Shown here: positions 44,372-52,490 of the stretch, piece after piece | How positions within the stretch are numbered: position 1 is the stretch's first letter | Layout: each line of letters starts with the position of its first letter | The notes under the pieces: generated by a model | What the model was told of the DNA's origin: nothing | Databases searched by the model: none | What the model saw: only the letters and a program-made list of their open reading frames with translations | Program-made: the position numbers and the translations under genes | From: Aquitalea denitrificans | GTDB lineage: Bacteria > Pseudomonadota > Gammaproteobacteria > Burkholderiales > Chromobacteriaceae | Direction: 5' to 3' | Length of the DNA: 64,000 nt | Assembly: GCF_009856625.1 (NCBI RefSeq) | Contig: NZ_CP047241.1 | Location: 868,001-932,000, forward strand

Positions 44372-45124
44372 ATGGATACGCGTGCCATTGCCACCTTCGA
44401 CCTGCAGTCAGACCAATATGCGCGCTACCGTCCGCAATATCCGGACATGCTGTTTCGCTGGTTGCAGGCTGCGGTTCCCGGCCATCAACGTGCCTGGGAC
44501 TGTGCTACAGGCACCGGTCAGGCGGCAGTACAGCTATCTCGCCTGTTTGGCCGGGTTGATGCCTGCGATATCAACCACAGCCAGCTTGATGCGGCCGAGC
44601 AGGCAGCCAATATCATGTATCTGGAATGTGCGGTGGAGCATCCGCCCTATGGCGATGCCGTATTTGAGCTGATCACGGTTGCCCAGTCTTTGCACTGGTT
44701 CGATTTCCAGCGTTTCTGGCCGCATGTGGAAAGAACCCTCAAGCCCGGTGGCGTGTTTGCCGCATGGGGCTACGACTGGTTTCAGGTTTCGCCGGAAGTG
44801 GATGATGCCATGCGCTTTTTCCGTGCGGTGATCGAACCGTTCTGGTCCAGTTGCAGCCAGTTGTTGTGGGATGGCTACCGGGACGTCAGCATGCCCCTGC
44901 CTGCCATTGCTACCCCGGTCTACCAGATTGTCATGCACTGGAATCTGGAGCAGTTGCTGGGTTATCTCCACACCTGGTCGGCGACCAAGCTGTGCGTGCA
45001 AAGCCTGGGTCATCATGTGCTGGATGATGCACGCCAGCGTCTGCTGCGTGGCTGGGGAGATCCTGCCTTGGTGCGTCGGGTCAACATGCCGCTACATTTC
45101 CTTGCCGGCCGCAAGCCGGGCTGA
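44372..45124 (+). CDS. class I SAM-dependent methyltransferase
   Basis: A 250-residue protein with the type 11-like start DTRAIATFDLQSDQYARYRPQYP, a motif I variant WDCATGTGQAAVQL, CDINHSQLDAAEQ and the post-motif SLHWFDFQRFW typical of trans-aconitate-methyltransferase-like enzymes. The substrate is not predictable. The ATG at 44372 is preferred; an in-frame GTG at 44348 adds eight residues. It ends at a strong terminator. Confidence 0.82.
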   Translation: MDTRAIATFDLQSDQYARYRPQYPDMLFRWLQAAVPGHQRAWDCATGTGQAAVQLSRLFGRVDACDINHSQLDAAEQAANIMYLECAVEHPPYGDAVFELITVAQSLHWFDFQRFWPHVERTLKPGGVFAAWGYDWFQVSPEVDDAMRFFRAVIEPFWSSCSQLLWDGYRDVSMPLPAIATPVYQIVMHWNLEQLLGYLHTWSATKLCVQSLGHHVLDDARQRLLRGWGDPALVRRVNMPLHFLAGRKPG

Positions 45125-45127
45125 GTC

Positions 45128-45155
45128 AAAAAAAACCGGCATTGCCGGTTTTTTT
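45128..45155. terminator. rho-independent terminator, convergent genes
   Basis: CCGGC-ATT-GCCGG stem flanked by A-runs on the left and seven T on the right. It lies between the rightward methyltransferase and a leftward DUF2721 gene, and can work both ways. Confidence 0.88.
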
Positions 45156-45174
45156 CATCGACATCCGGCGGTGT

Positions 45175-45591
45175 TCACTTTTGCTGGCGATGTGATTCCG
45201 CTTCCAGGTCGGACAGCAGGATATTCAGCGCATCGGACGAGCGTACCAATTCCCACAGCGAGGTGGCCAGGGAGGCAATCATCAGCAGCAGGCTGATGCC
45301 AAATGACATTTCTCCCAGCTGCTGCCAGCCGGTATAGATCTGGAACATGGCCATGCTGCAAAGAAACAGACTGCCTATGCCGAGGAATTGCATCCATTTG
45401 ATCAGCTGGATACGGGTACGCAGATTACCGATCTGCAGCAGGATCTTCGGGTTCTGCTCTGTCTTGTAATCGGTGTACAGATTGCGAATGATGCTGGCCA
45501 AGCCGAGAAAACGGTTGGTATAGGCTAGCAAAAGTAGCGAAATGGCGGGAAACAGCAAGGCTGGTGTGGTGAGGTTGAGTGCTGCGTGCAT
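45175..45591 (-). CDS. DUF2721 family membrane protein
   Basis: A 138-residue protein with three hydrophobic helices (about 10-30, 65-88 and 92-115). LTTPALLFPAISLLLLAYTNRFLGLASIIRNLY is the DUF2721 signature read in two parts (residues 7-26 and 27-39). Function is unknown in the family. It is transcribed leftwards and follows the L,D-transpeptidase gene by 5 bp, so the three leftward genes 45175-47001 probably form one operon. Confidence 0.82.
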   Translation of the reverse strand: MHAALNLTTPALLFPAISLLLLAYTNRFLGLASIIRNLYTDYKTEQNPKILLQIGNLRTRIQLIKWMQFLGIGSLFLCSMAMFQIYTGWQQLGEMSFGISLLLMIASLATSLWELVRSSDALNILLSDLEAESHRQQK

Positions 45592-45596
45592 GATGT

Positions 45597-46253
45597 TCAG
45601 GAATTCTCGTCTATCAAAATGTCTGTGCCATTGGGCGTTTGGTCAAATAGCTGGATGATGTCCGGATTCTTCATCCGCACACAACCCAGTGAAGTAGGGG
45701 TGCCAAAGGCAACATGATCGCCTGCGCCATGCAGGTAGATGGCTCGGTCGTAGCTGTCGACATTACCCCCCTGATTCCGGCCGGCCTCATCGCCGCACAG
45801 CCACAGGATGCGGGTGAGAATCCAGTCTTTTTCCGGATACTGCTGGTGCAGCTCCGCCGTGTACTTCCATGGAGTTACCCGGCGACGAAAGATGATGGTA
45901 TTGGGTTCGGCTCCCGCTCCCAGTTTTTCACATACATGGTGCCAGCCCCGCGGGGTCTGGTAGCTGTTGGCCTGTTCGCCGGCCCCGCGTCGTGCTGTGG
46001 AAACAATATAGTGCTGCTGCTGACGGCCCCATTCATCAAACAGAATCAGCGACTGGCTGCGTATTCCAACCAAAATCCAGGGTTGGCCATAGTGCCGTGC
46101 ATTGGCACGGGTGGCTTGCAAGGGAGCGTCCTGTTCTGTCTGCAAAATAAAAGCCGCCGGATCTGTTGCATCTGGAGGAGATGCCAGCAATGCCTGTGAC
46201 AACAGGCTGATGCTTGCTCCGGTGCGTAGCTTGTCCAGCAAGCTTCGTGCCAT
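45597..46253 (-). CDS. L,D-transpeptidase (YkuD) family protein
   Basis: A 218-residue protein. The C-terminal YkuD core includes LHGAGDHVAFGTPTSLGCVRM with the catalytic histidine and cysteine (Cys in SLGCVRM). SQSLILFDEWG is the usual first strand. It would cross-link peptidoglycan or attach proteins to it. The N-terminus (MARSLLDKLRTGASISLLSQALL) is only weakly hydrophobic; a classical signal peptide is not obvious, which is odd for an envelope enzyme. AGGAG fixes ATG 46253, which begins 1 bp after the upstream TadA stop. Confidence 0.82.
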   Translation of the reverse strand: MARSLLDKLRTGASISLLSQALLASPPDATDPAAFILQTEQDAPLQATRANARHYGQPWILVGIRSQSLILFDEWGRQQQHYIVSTARRGAGEQANSYQTPRGWHHVCEKLGAGAEPNTIIFRRRVTPWKYTAELHQQYPEKDWILTRILWLCGDEAGRNQGGNVDSYDRAIYLHGAGDHVAFGTPTSLGCVRMKNPDIIQLFDQTPNGTDILIDENS

Positions 46254-46254
46254 T

Positions 46255-47001
46255 TCATGTCTCCTGCTCACGGCGTTGCCGAAAAAAATCACTTAACTGC
46301 TGGCTGCATGCCGCTGCCTGCTGTCCACCCCATATGGCCGTATGGTGATTGAGTTGTGACATGGCAAACAGGTTCAGTACGCTGCCGGCGGCTCCGGTAC
46401 GCGGTTCGCTGGCACCAAAGATCACCCTGCCAATACGGGCATGCAGGATGGCACCGCTGCACATGACACAGGGTTCGAGTGTGACATATAGATCGCAGTC
46501 GTCCAGTCGGTAATTACCCGCATGTCTGGCGGCATCGCGCAAGGCCTGCATTTCGGCATGTGCCGATGGATCGGACAAGCCCACTGGCTGGTTAAAACCG
46601 CGGCCAATAATCTGCCCATTTCTGACCACCACCGCCCCGACCGGTACTTCCCCGCTTGCGGCCGCCAGGCTGGCCAGCTGCATGGCTTGTTGCATGAAGC
46701 TGGCAATTTCTTCTGCTGCTGGAGGAAGGGCAACGGGCGGATGGCTTGCCAGCATCTGGATCAGCCTTTCCCTGTCAGCATCTCCCAGTTGAGACCAGTG
46801 CACACCACGCGCAGCAGCTTCCAGTGCAAACAGTAAGCGCCGGGTAGCCGTGTGGCCAGCTGCTTTCAGCTGCAAAAAGGTGGTCACACTGCCGTTTTGC
46901 ACTAGCTGGTCACGCGTATTGATGCCGATTTGCCGCAACCATTGCACTGCAGCTGGGGGCAGAGGAGGCGTAGCAAGCAGGGTGTCGGTGGGGGAGAGCA
47001 T
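46255..47001 (-). CDS. tadA: tRNA-specific adenosine deaminase TadA with an N-terminal TfoX-C-like domain
   Basis: A 248-residue protein. Residues about 95-240 are the deaminase: HAEMQALRDAAR carries zinc His and catalytic Glu, and LEPCVMCSGAILHARI the two zinc cysteines. It converts A34 to inosine in tRNA-Arg(ACG). The N-terminal about 80 residues (LPPAAVQWLRQIGINTRDQL, TATRRLLFALEAAARG) resemble the helical C-terminal domain of TfoX, an extension beyond the about 160-residue TadA core. It is the first gene of a leftward operon (TadA, transpeptidase, DUF2721). Confidence 0.9.
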   Translation of the reverse strand: MLSPTDTLLATPPLPPAAVQWLRQIGINTRDQLVQNGSVTTFLQLKAAGHTATRRLLFALEAAARGVHWSQLGDADRERLIQMLASHPPVALPPAAEEIASFMQQAMQLASLAAASGEVPVGAVVVRNGQIIGRGFNQPVGLSDPSAHAEMQALRDAARHAGNYRLDDCDLYVTLEPCVMCSGAILHARIGRVIFGASEPRTGAAGSVLNLFAMSQLNHHTAIWGGQQAAACSQQLSDFFRQRREQET

Positions 47002-47087
47002 GGCAGCGGGGTTGCAGTGGGTAGTTTATCTATTTTAGCGTTTTCGGTGGCAGGACCTATAGCAGTGCGTTAAAGAATCAAACAAAT

Positions 47088-48068
47088 ATGCCGATAGAAT
47101 CAGGTAAAGACATCACTGTGGTAGCTGCCAGCATGCTTTCCATCCAGTATTTGACTCCGAGTCTTGCGCGGGCCGATGCCAGAGACAATGCCCCGGTCTC
47201 TGCCGCCTCCGGCAAAGGACAGGCTATGGCGACCAATAGTGCGGATACACCGGTGTTGCCGGGAATGACGCCTGCTGTACAGGACAATACCCGTCAGGCG
47301 CTGAGTCAGTCCTTGCAGCAGGCCCTCAACCAATGGCGGCAGCAACAGGCTGCGCTGCAGAAGCAGGCCCAGAGCAGCAAACAGAGTACCAATCAGCCGC
47401 TGGATGCCGGTCGTATGGAGATGCTGAAAGAGAGGGTGAAGAACCTGCGCCAGATGCTGTTGCTGGTGGGGCGGGACAAAGCCGGCCTGCGTGCCATTGC
47501 CATGCAGCTCAAGCAGATCAGTGCTGAATTACGGCAGATGGTTGCCAATGCAACCGGCCAGGCTCAGCCACAGGGCATGACGGTGAATGTGAGCATGGCT
47601 GCTGCCGGCAATGGGCAAACCGGTGCGGATACTGCTGCAACAGGGGATGTCGCTTCCGCGTCGGCGACTACTCCGGAGCAATCCATGGCAGGGGACAGTG
47701 GAAACAAAGAATCATCAGACGGCACTGATACCGCATCCACCAGCAGCGTTGCGGATGCAGGCAATATGCCAGCTGGCAACGGAGTGGCAACTGGCTTGAG
47801 CGGCAATATGGAGTTGCAGACGCTGATCAACAGTATCAAGGCCATTCAACAGTGGCTGCGACAGCGCCAACAACAGACGCAGGATGAGTCGCTGAAAAAA
47901 TGGCTGGATGACAGCAGCAAGGATATGGCGGCTATCACGAATATGTTGAACGGAGGCAGCAATAATGCCGAAGGAGAACTGAACCTGCAGGTAGAACTTG
48001 CCGGCAGCGGTACGGATGGCAGCAATGGTGTAGATGTCGGCAGTGCTGGCGTAAACGGTCAGGCCTGA
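47088..48068 (+). CDS. unrecognised Gln/Ala/Gly-rich low-complexity protein
   Basis: A 326-residue protein, not recognised. The N-terminus (to about 60) is unremarkable; residues about 65-105 are Gln-rich (QQALNQWRQQQAALQKQAQ); about 105-150 form a probable helical hairpin (MLKERVKNLRQMLLLVGRDK, then AMQLKQISAELRQMV); then a Ser/Thr/Gly/Ala-rich linker; a second Gln-rich helix (QQWLRQRQQQTQ) at about 245-275; and a Gly/Asn/Asp-rich end (GSGTDGSNGVDVGSAGVNG). No convincing signal peptide. It is divergent from TadA (86 bp) and convergent with the yqjDEK-like genes. Could be a cell-surface or secreted protein by a leaderless route, but nothing shows that. Confidence 0.6.
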   Translation: MPIESGKDITVVAASMLSIQYLTPSLARADARDNAPVSAASGKGQAMATNSADTPVLPGMTPAVQDNTRQALSQSLQQALNQWRQQQAALQKQAQSSKQSTNQPLDAGRMEMLKERVKNLRQMLLLVGRDKAGLRAIAMQLKQISAELRQMVANATGQAQPQGMTVNVSMAAAGNGQTGADTAATGDVASASATTPEQSMAGDSGNKESSDGTDTASTSSVADAGNMPAGNGVATGLSGNMELQTLINSIKAIQQWLRQRQQQTQDESLKKWLDDSSKDMAAITNMLNGGSNNAEGELNLQVELAGSGTDGSNGVDVGSAGVNGQA

Positions 48069-48096
48069 AGAAAAAGCATAGTGCGCGCCAGCTGTT

Positions 48097-48375
48097 TCAA
48101 CGGGATGCCCAGAATTTACTGACCAGCTTCCACATCAGCAACATTCTGGTGCCACGGCGCAGCCAGCGGCGTACAGATTCCGAAGGTAGTATATTGGCCA
48201 GCGAGGACAACAGGCTGGCGGTGCGACCTCCGCCGGTAAAGGCCATAAAACCTTTTCCGGCCATACCCAGCGGGTGTTGACGCAGCTGTTCCAGCTCCAG
48301 GGTCAGCTTCACGCGCAACACCTCGCCCTTCATCAGTAACAGCTGCTTCTTGATGGCACGGTCTTGGGGTTTCAT
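48097..48375 (-). CDS. YqjK-like small membrane-associated protein
   Basis: A 92-residue protein with a basic amphipathic N-terminus (AIKKQLLLMKGEVLRVKL) and a C-terminal segment RRWLRRGTRMLLMWKLVSKF that resembles the end of E. coli YqjK. Sequence match alone is weak; the assignment rests on order: a DUF883 gene, a holin-like gene and then this one, all leftwards, as in yqjD-yqjE-yqjK. Start lies 1 bp from the stop of the preceding holin-like gene. Confidence 0.6.
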   Translation of the reverse strand: MKPQDRAIKKQLLLMKGEVLRVKLTLELEQLRQHPLGMAGKGFMAFTGGGRTASLLSSLANILPSESVRRWLRRGTRMLLMWKLVSKFWASR

Positions 48376-48376
48376 G

Positions 48377-48763
48377 TCACCTTCTCCCGCTCAGGCTGGT
48401 CCAGTCCTTGCGGACTTCGGCCACTGTGTCGGCAAACGGTGCCGGGCTGCGATAAGCACGCTGACGCACATGCCACAGCAAGCCCAGCGCAGCGGCCAGG
48501 CTAAGCAGCGTCAGTGCACCCAGCACCAGTGCCCGGGATGACTCAGGGGTAAGCACCAGAATCAGCAGCAATCCACACAACAGGGCCAGCAGCAGCAGGA
48601 TTAGTGCCAGCCCGCCCAGCAGCAGGCTCAGCAGCAGGTTGTCTTTCTGCTCTTCCGCTTCCAGCAAAAATAGCTCGAAGCGGGTAAGCAACAGAGAGAA
48701 TACCCCGCTCATCAGCGAGCTGATGCTGCCTGGGCGGGGCGGGCACTTGGTGGAATCGGGCAT
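48377..48763 (-). CDS. yqjE: YqjE-like phage-holin-family (DUF1469) membrane protein
   Basis: A 128-residue protein with two transmembrane hairpin helices (about 45-70 and 78-98: LLLSLLLGGLALILLLLALL and ALVLGALTLLSLAAALGLLW), preceded by an amphipathic helix RFELFLLEAEEQK. This is the DUF1469/putative actinobacterial holin-X pattern shared with E. coli YqjE. Despite the family name it is not evidence of a phage. It is the middle gene of the three-gene operon. Confidence 0.78.
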   Translation of the reverse strand: MPDSTKCPPRPGSISSLMSGVFSLLLTRFELFLLEAEEQKDNLLLSLLLGGLALILLLLALLCGLLLILVLTPESSRALVLGALTLLSLAAALGLLWHVRQRAYRSPAPFADTVAEVRKDWTSLSGRR

Positions 48764-48778
48764 GTGGTGGAAAGCGGC

Positions 48779-49093
48779 TTAGCGGCGTGAAACCAGCATG
48801 CCCAGCAAAAAGCCTACCCCTGCTGCAATGCCGATGGATTTCCACGGATTTTCATGTACATAGTCATCAGTTGCCTTGGCGGCAACTTTGGCCTTGCCGA
48901 CCACGACCTTTTCCGCCTCCAGCAACCGAGCCTTGGCCAGCTTGATGTTTTCACTCAGACGTTTGCGTAGTTCGCGCCCCTTTTCGCCGCCTTCATCACC
49001 GGCAGCGCCGAGCAAATCCTCGGTACTGGACAAAACCTGGCGTACGTCATCCAGCAGTTGTTCTTTTTCCTGATTCAGTGCAGCTTCGGACAT
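48779..49093 (-). CDS. yqjD: YqjD/ElaB-like (DUF883) membrane-anchored ribosome-associated protein
   Basis: A 104-residue protein: a coiled N-terminal part (EKEQLLDDVRQVLSSTEDLL, then AKARLLEAEKVVVGKAK), DDYVHENPWKSIGIAAG and a C-terminal helix GFLLGMLVSRR, the DUF883 pattern. In E. coli YqjD sits in the inner membrane by its C-terminal helix and binds stationary-phase ribosomes. AGGAAATAACC fixes the start at 49093, discarding a 26-residue extension. It leads the yqjDEK-like operon. Confidence 0.85.
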   Translation of the reverse strand: MSEAALNQEKEQLLDDVRQVLSSTEDLLGAAGDEGGEKGRELRKRLSENIKLAKARLLEAEKVVVGKAKVAAKATDDYVHENPWKSIGIAAGVGFLLGMLVSRR

Positions 49094-49459
49094 GGTTATT
49101 TCCTCGGTGAGATTGAAACGGGTAAACAAATACAGACTGCAATGCAAAACGGATGGTTCCCATGCGGGCATGGCACTTGTTGACCGTATCAGTGGTACTG
49201 CAGCGCGTCAATTGCCAATGGATTGTGATTTGCCCTGCCGCAACAGTGGCTGATGGTTTCTTAATTGCTTACTAGACTGTGCGGAGAAGCAAGCCTGGCT
49301 TGCATGACAAGATATGAATTGTTACTGCTTCGCGTATTACGGATAATGCTCAAAAAATTCACACTCCCTCTGCCTTTGATGCTGATGGCAAGCCCAGGTG
49401 CCATATGGCTGGGTGGGACCGCAGCATAGGCAGATCCGTTTCCGAATGGGCAAGACTAC
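49094..49459. other. 366-bp divergent intergenic region
   Basis: Between the DUF883 operon and a rightward glycosyltransferase. It carries a plausible rightward sigma-70 promoter (reported separately). No RNA gene or strong hairpin was recognised. The region near 49094-49150 is presumably the leader of the leftward operon. Confidence 0.5.
49319..49347 (+). promoter_or_regulatory. candidate sigma-70 promoter for the WaaE-like glycosyltransferase
   Basis: TTGTTA (-35, 4 of 6) and GATAAT (-10, 5 of 6) are separated by 17 bp. The -10 lies about 113 bp upstream of the start codon. Reasonable by matrix, but untested. Confidence 0.5.
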
Positions 49460-50230
49460 ATGACGCCGTTGTCAATCTATGTACTGACTTTCAATAGTGA
49501 AAAATATCTGCAAGCCATCTTGCATGCAGTAGCCGATTTGGCTGACGATCTGCTGGTTGTCGACAGCGGTAGCCAGGATCGTACGGTAGAAATTGCGCAA
49601 CAATGTGGCGCACGAGTGGTGTATCGGAAGTTTGATGATTTTCGTCAGCAGCGAGATTTTGCCCAGCAGCAATGTCGCCATGACCACGTTTTTTTCCTGG
49701 ATAGCGACGAGATCCCCAGTCCGGAGTTGGTGGCCCACATCCAGCAGCTCAAGCAGAACGGGTTTCAGCACGATGCCTATGCCATCCAGCGTGACTGGAT
49801 TGTGATGGGTAAGCAGGTACATGCTCTGTATCCGGTCGGTTGTCCGGATTACCCGGTGCGTATCATCGAGAAAAACCGTGTGCGTTTGTCTGAGCAAGCG
49901 GTGCATGAAGACTTTGTCGGCTACCGTAGCCGTGGCCGGATTGCGTTGCCGATCAAGCACCAGACTTTCCACTCCATGGCGGAGATCAATCGTAAGCTGG
50001 ATTTGTACACCAATCTGGATGCCAGTGATCTGGCACGCATGCATACACGCAAGAACTTTGCCCTGCGGCAGTGGACCAGCCCGGTTGGTGCGTTTTTCAA
50101 GTGGTACGTCAAGAGTGGCAACTGGAAAGATGGCCGTGTCGGCCTGATTCTTGGTCTCTATGCCGCACGGTTTGCACACCGGAAATACAAGAAGGCATTG
50201 CAATTGCTCCGTACTGCACCGGGCAGCTAA
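49460..50230 (+). CDS. WaaE/KdtX-like family 2 glycosyltransferase (LPS inner-core glucosyltransferase-like)
   Basis: A 256-residue enzyme with a GT-A fold: LSIYVLTFNSEKYL at the start, VVDSGSQDRTVEIA, and FFLDSDE holding the DxD metal motif. The remainder with NRVRLSEQAVHEDF and KHQTFHSMAEINRKLDLYT matches the WaaE/LgtF-like subgroup that adds glucose to heptose in LPS cores. No membrane helix. No other LPS gene adjoins it. The donor and acceptor are not proven from sequence. Confidence 0.8.
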   Translation: MTPLSIYVLTFNSEKYLQAILHAVADLADDLLVVDSGSQDRTVEIAQQCGARVVYRKFDDFRQQRDFAQQQCRHDHVFFLDSDEIPSPELVAHIQQLKQNGFQHDAYAIQRDWIVMGKQVHALYPVGCPDYPVRIIEKNRVRLSEQAVHEDFVGYRSRGRIALPIKHQTFHSMAEINRKLDLYTNLDASDLARMHTRKNFALRQWTSPVGAFFKWYVKSGNWKDGRVGLILGLYAARFAHRKYKKALQLLRTAPGS

Positions 50231-50299
50231 GCGGATAGCCTGGTTGAGGCCATCAAGGGATGGCCCGTTGGATGACTTACCCGCTCGCTGCTTTGAGGG

Positions 50300-50938
50300 T
50301 CAGTCACGGTCATAAGATAGCTGTATGCCCATGGTGCCCCCGGTTTGAATGAATATATCCATGAAGTCCTGCACAGTTGCCGTGCGTTTCCAGTCGCGCT
50401 GCAGTTCGCATAGCAACTGAGTGAGACTGATCAGTTTGCCACCAGCCTGTTCAATCCGGCGCAGGGCCATTTCATGTGCCGTGCGTGATGTGCCTCCGAC
50501 CGCATCCGCCACCACATATACTTCATAACCTGCCGCCAGGGCATCCAGTGCCGGAAAGGTAAGACAGGCTTCGGTCCATAGTGCGGTCATCACCAGTTTT
50601 TTGCGTCCCGTGGCTTCCACCGCCTGGCGAAATTCGATGTCCTCCCAAGAGTTGATCGTGGTGCGATCGTAGGTTGGGTAGTCGCCCAGGACATGGCGCA
50701 GTTGTGCAATCGGTGGTTTGTTGAGGCCGCTTGTTACATTGACTGTGGTATGGACAATCGGTAAACCAAAGGCGACAGCAGTTTTGGCGGTGCCAACGAT
50801 GTTGTTGATCAGTAATTGCCTATCCATCGAGGCAATCGAGTTAACTTGTACTGGCTGATAATCGATGATGATAAACGCTGCATTTTGCGGTGTGAGCAGG
50901 TGATCGGTCTTGGCATCGCGGATGGTTTCACTTGTCAT
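50300..50938 (-). CDS. YcaC-like isochorismatase-fold hydrolase
   Basis: A 212-residue hydrolase. FIIIDYQPVQVNSI carries the conserved Asp, and MTALWTEACLTFPALDALAAG the nucleophilic Cys; INSWEDIEFRQAVEATGRKKLV and YVVADAVGGTSRTAHEMALRRI also fit the YcaC branch. The substrate of YcaC-like proteins is unknown. AGGAAAACAGCC before ATG 50938 fixes the start; a longer frame (to 51118) would run into the upstream gene. It follows the beta-helix protein gene by 34 bp on the same strand, so they are likely co-transcribed. Confidence 0.85.
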   Translation of the reverse strand: MTSETIRDAKTDHLLTPQNAAFIIIDYQPVQVNSIASMDRQLLINNIVGTAKTAVAFGLPIVHTTVNVTSGLNKPPIAQLRHVLGDYPTYDRTTINSWEDIEFRQAVEATGRKKLVMTALWTEACLTFPALDALAAGYEVYVVADAVGGTSRTAHEMALRRIEQAGGKLISLTQLLCELQRDWKRTATVQDFMDIFIQTGGTMGIQLSYDRD

Positions 50939-50972
50939 GGCTGTTTTCCTGTTAAGTGTCGGGTCGGAAATG

Positions 50973-52232
50973 TCAGATCTGGTCAAAACCGCCACTGGTA
51001 TTCTTGGTTGTACCGCTGATTTCCAGTGTTTCAATGGCACCATGCATTTCAAGCGGGTTAATGCCATTGCCGTGGCAAATGAGACCCCCGGCAATTTCCA
51101 CCCTTTGCACCGAGCCACCAGGCTTGATGCTCAGAGCAATTGCAGACAGGGTAGTAACAACCCCCTTGACCAGTGATTGTCCGGTACCACCAAAAGTCTC
51201 AATGCCATGTCTTACCTTGATGCTGCCCACCGGTTTGCTGATCTGGATACCAACGGCACCATCGGCATGGGTGATGATGCGGTCGAATTCAGCCTGACGA
51301 ACGGTCCCGGTATAGACATTGAAGCCGCGTGCACCTTGGCCGAAGGTTTCAATCTCTGCATTGATCTGCAGTGAACCGATGGTACCGAAGTTGACAAAAC
51401 CGATGCCGCTGGCACCAAAGGAAGTCACCTTACCTTCGGCAATCCATTGCTCTACGGCCCCCCAGTTGTCCAGTACCATATCGTTGGGGCCATAAGTTAC
51501 CACCGGGCCATGATTGATTACCCGGTCAACAAAGGCACCATAAACCGTAAATACCCCCCCGGTAATGCGGTCCGGGGTGCCGGGTGCGATACCGCCATCG
51601 CTGTAAACTGCATTGGTTTCCAGACGCCGAGCAACAAGTCGGCCACCGATATCGCCGGCCCCGCTGACAAAAATGCCGCTGCCCCGTACCGGTGCGCCTA
51701 GACGACCTGCGGCAAGGCCGGTCATGTCGGCGGTAATGGTAACGGTGCTATCAGGCTGTTGATTCCATAGGGTAAAGGCACCAGGAATGACCTCCACACC
51801 ATAACCCTTGGGGCGCTGCTCATAACTGCGGGCATCGGCCATTTCGATATCGATATTGTGTGCTTCGACATGGCCGCTACGAACCTGGTCACGTGCCAGT
51901 ATCTGCACCACCCCGGTGATGTCGAGGTTTTGCAGCAATATGCGACCCAGGCTGACAACGCTGCTGTCATTAAATACTGCTCTGCGATCATTATCTGTTT
52001 TAATTTTCAGGCTATTGACCTGATTGTCAGTTGATAAGCATATTCCATCGACTCCTGCCTGGAACTGAAGTGCTGCATTCTTGTTGTTGCCAGAAATATT
52101 CTGACCAGGGCGCAGATGCAGGGTAGGTACATCGCTTAGTTCTGCGGTGATGAGAATATGTGTCACAGCAAGGTCTGCAAGCGTGGAAACAAGCTCTGCA
52201 GTGGTATTGACCTGATGTTGTGCAGCACTCAT
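50973..52232 (-). CDS. repeat-containing beta-helix-like protein of unknown function
   Basis: A 419-residue protein lacking any signal peptide. From about residue 260 imperfect rungs of about 24-30 residues recur (for example KVTSFGASGIGFVNFGTIGS, EIETFGQGARGFNVYTGTV, GIETFGGTGQSLVKGVV), each with a short strand, Thr-Phe-Gly turn and Gly-rich loop, which suits a parallel beta-helix. The middle contains VSGAGDIGGRLVARRLETN and GGVFTVYGAFVDRV. No catalytic motif was recognised. AAGGAGATGCCTC before ATG 52232 is strong. It is the first gene of a pair with the YcaC-like hydrolase. It could be a scaffold or a surface protein secreted unusually; neither is shown. Confidence 0.7.
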   Translation of the reverse strand: MSAAQHQVNTTAELVSTLADLAVTHILITAELSDVPTLHLRPGQNISGNNKNAALQFQAGVDGICLSTDNQVNSLKIKTDNDRRAVFNDSSVVSLGRILLQNLDITGVVQILARDQVRSGHVEAHNIDIEMADARSYEQRPKGYGVEVIPGAFTLWNQQPDSTVTITADMTGLAAGRLGAPVRGSGIFVSGAGDIGGRLVARRLETNAVYSDGGIAPGTPDRITGGVFTVYGAFVDRVINHGPVVTYGPNDMVLDNWGAVEQWIAEGKVTSFGASGIGFVNFGTIGSLQINAEIETFGQGARGFNVYTGTVRQAEFDRIITHADGAVGIQISKPVGSIKVRHGIETFGGTGQSLVKGVVTTLSAIALSIKPGGSVQRVEIAGGLICHGNGINPLEMHGAIETLEISGTTKNTSGGFDQI

Positions 52233-52426
52233 GAGGCATCTCCTTGATTGGTGAGACGTGAAATGAGTGCTTAGAATAGTGTGGGGCTGAAGGGGGATAA
52301 CTAATCAGTTTCTGGTGATTGTTCTGATTTTTCTGATCGTATGAACGCCCATTGAATCGGGCAATAGCCATACTTTATCTCTGTATCTTGATTGAATATT
52401 ACGTGGCATCCGGTTTGGCTGACCAT

Positions 52427-52450
52427 AAAAAAGCCGTCCCGAAGGACGGC
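52427..52450 (-). terminator. rho-independent terminator of guaA
   Basis: Minus-strand stem GCCGTCC-TTCG-GGACGGC, seven perfect base pairs closed by a UUCG-type loop, followed by six T. It lies 41 bp beyond the guaA stop. Confidence 0.92.
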
Positions 52451-52490
52451 TGTATTCAATTGCTATCACACAATCAACGCGGGAATGTGC

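Noticed and set aside
48377..48763. Prophage holin
   Set aside because: The DUF1469 family is named after a holin resemblance, but order with DUF883 and a YqjK-like gene shows the chromosomal yqjDEK-like operon; no other phage gene is present.
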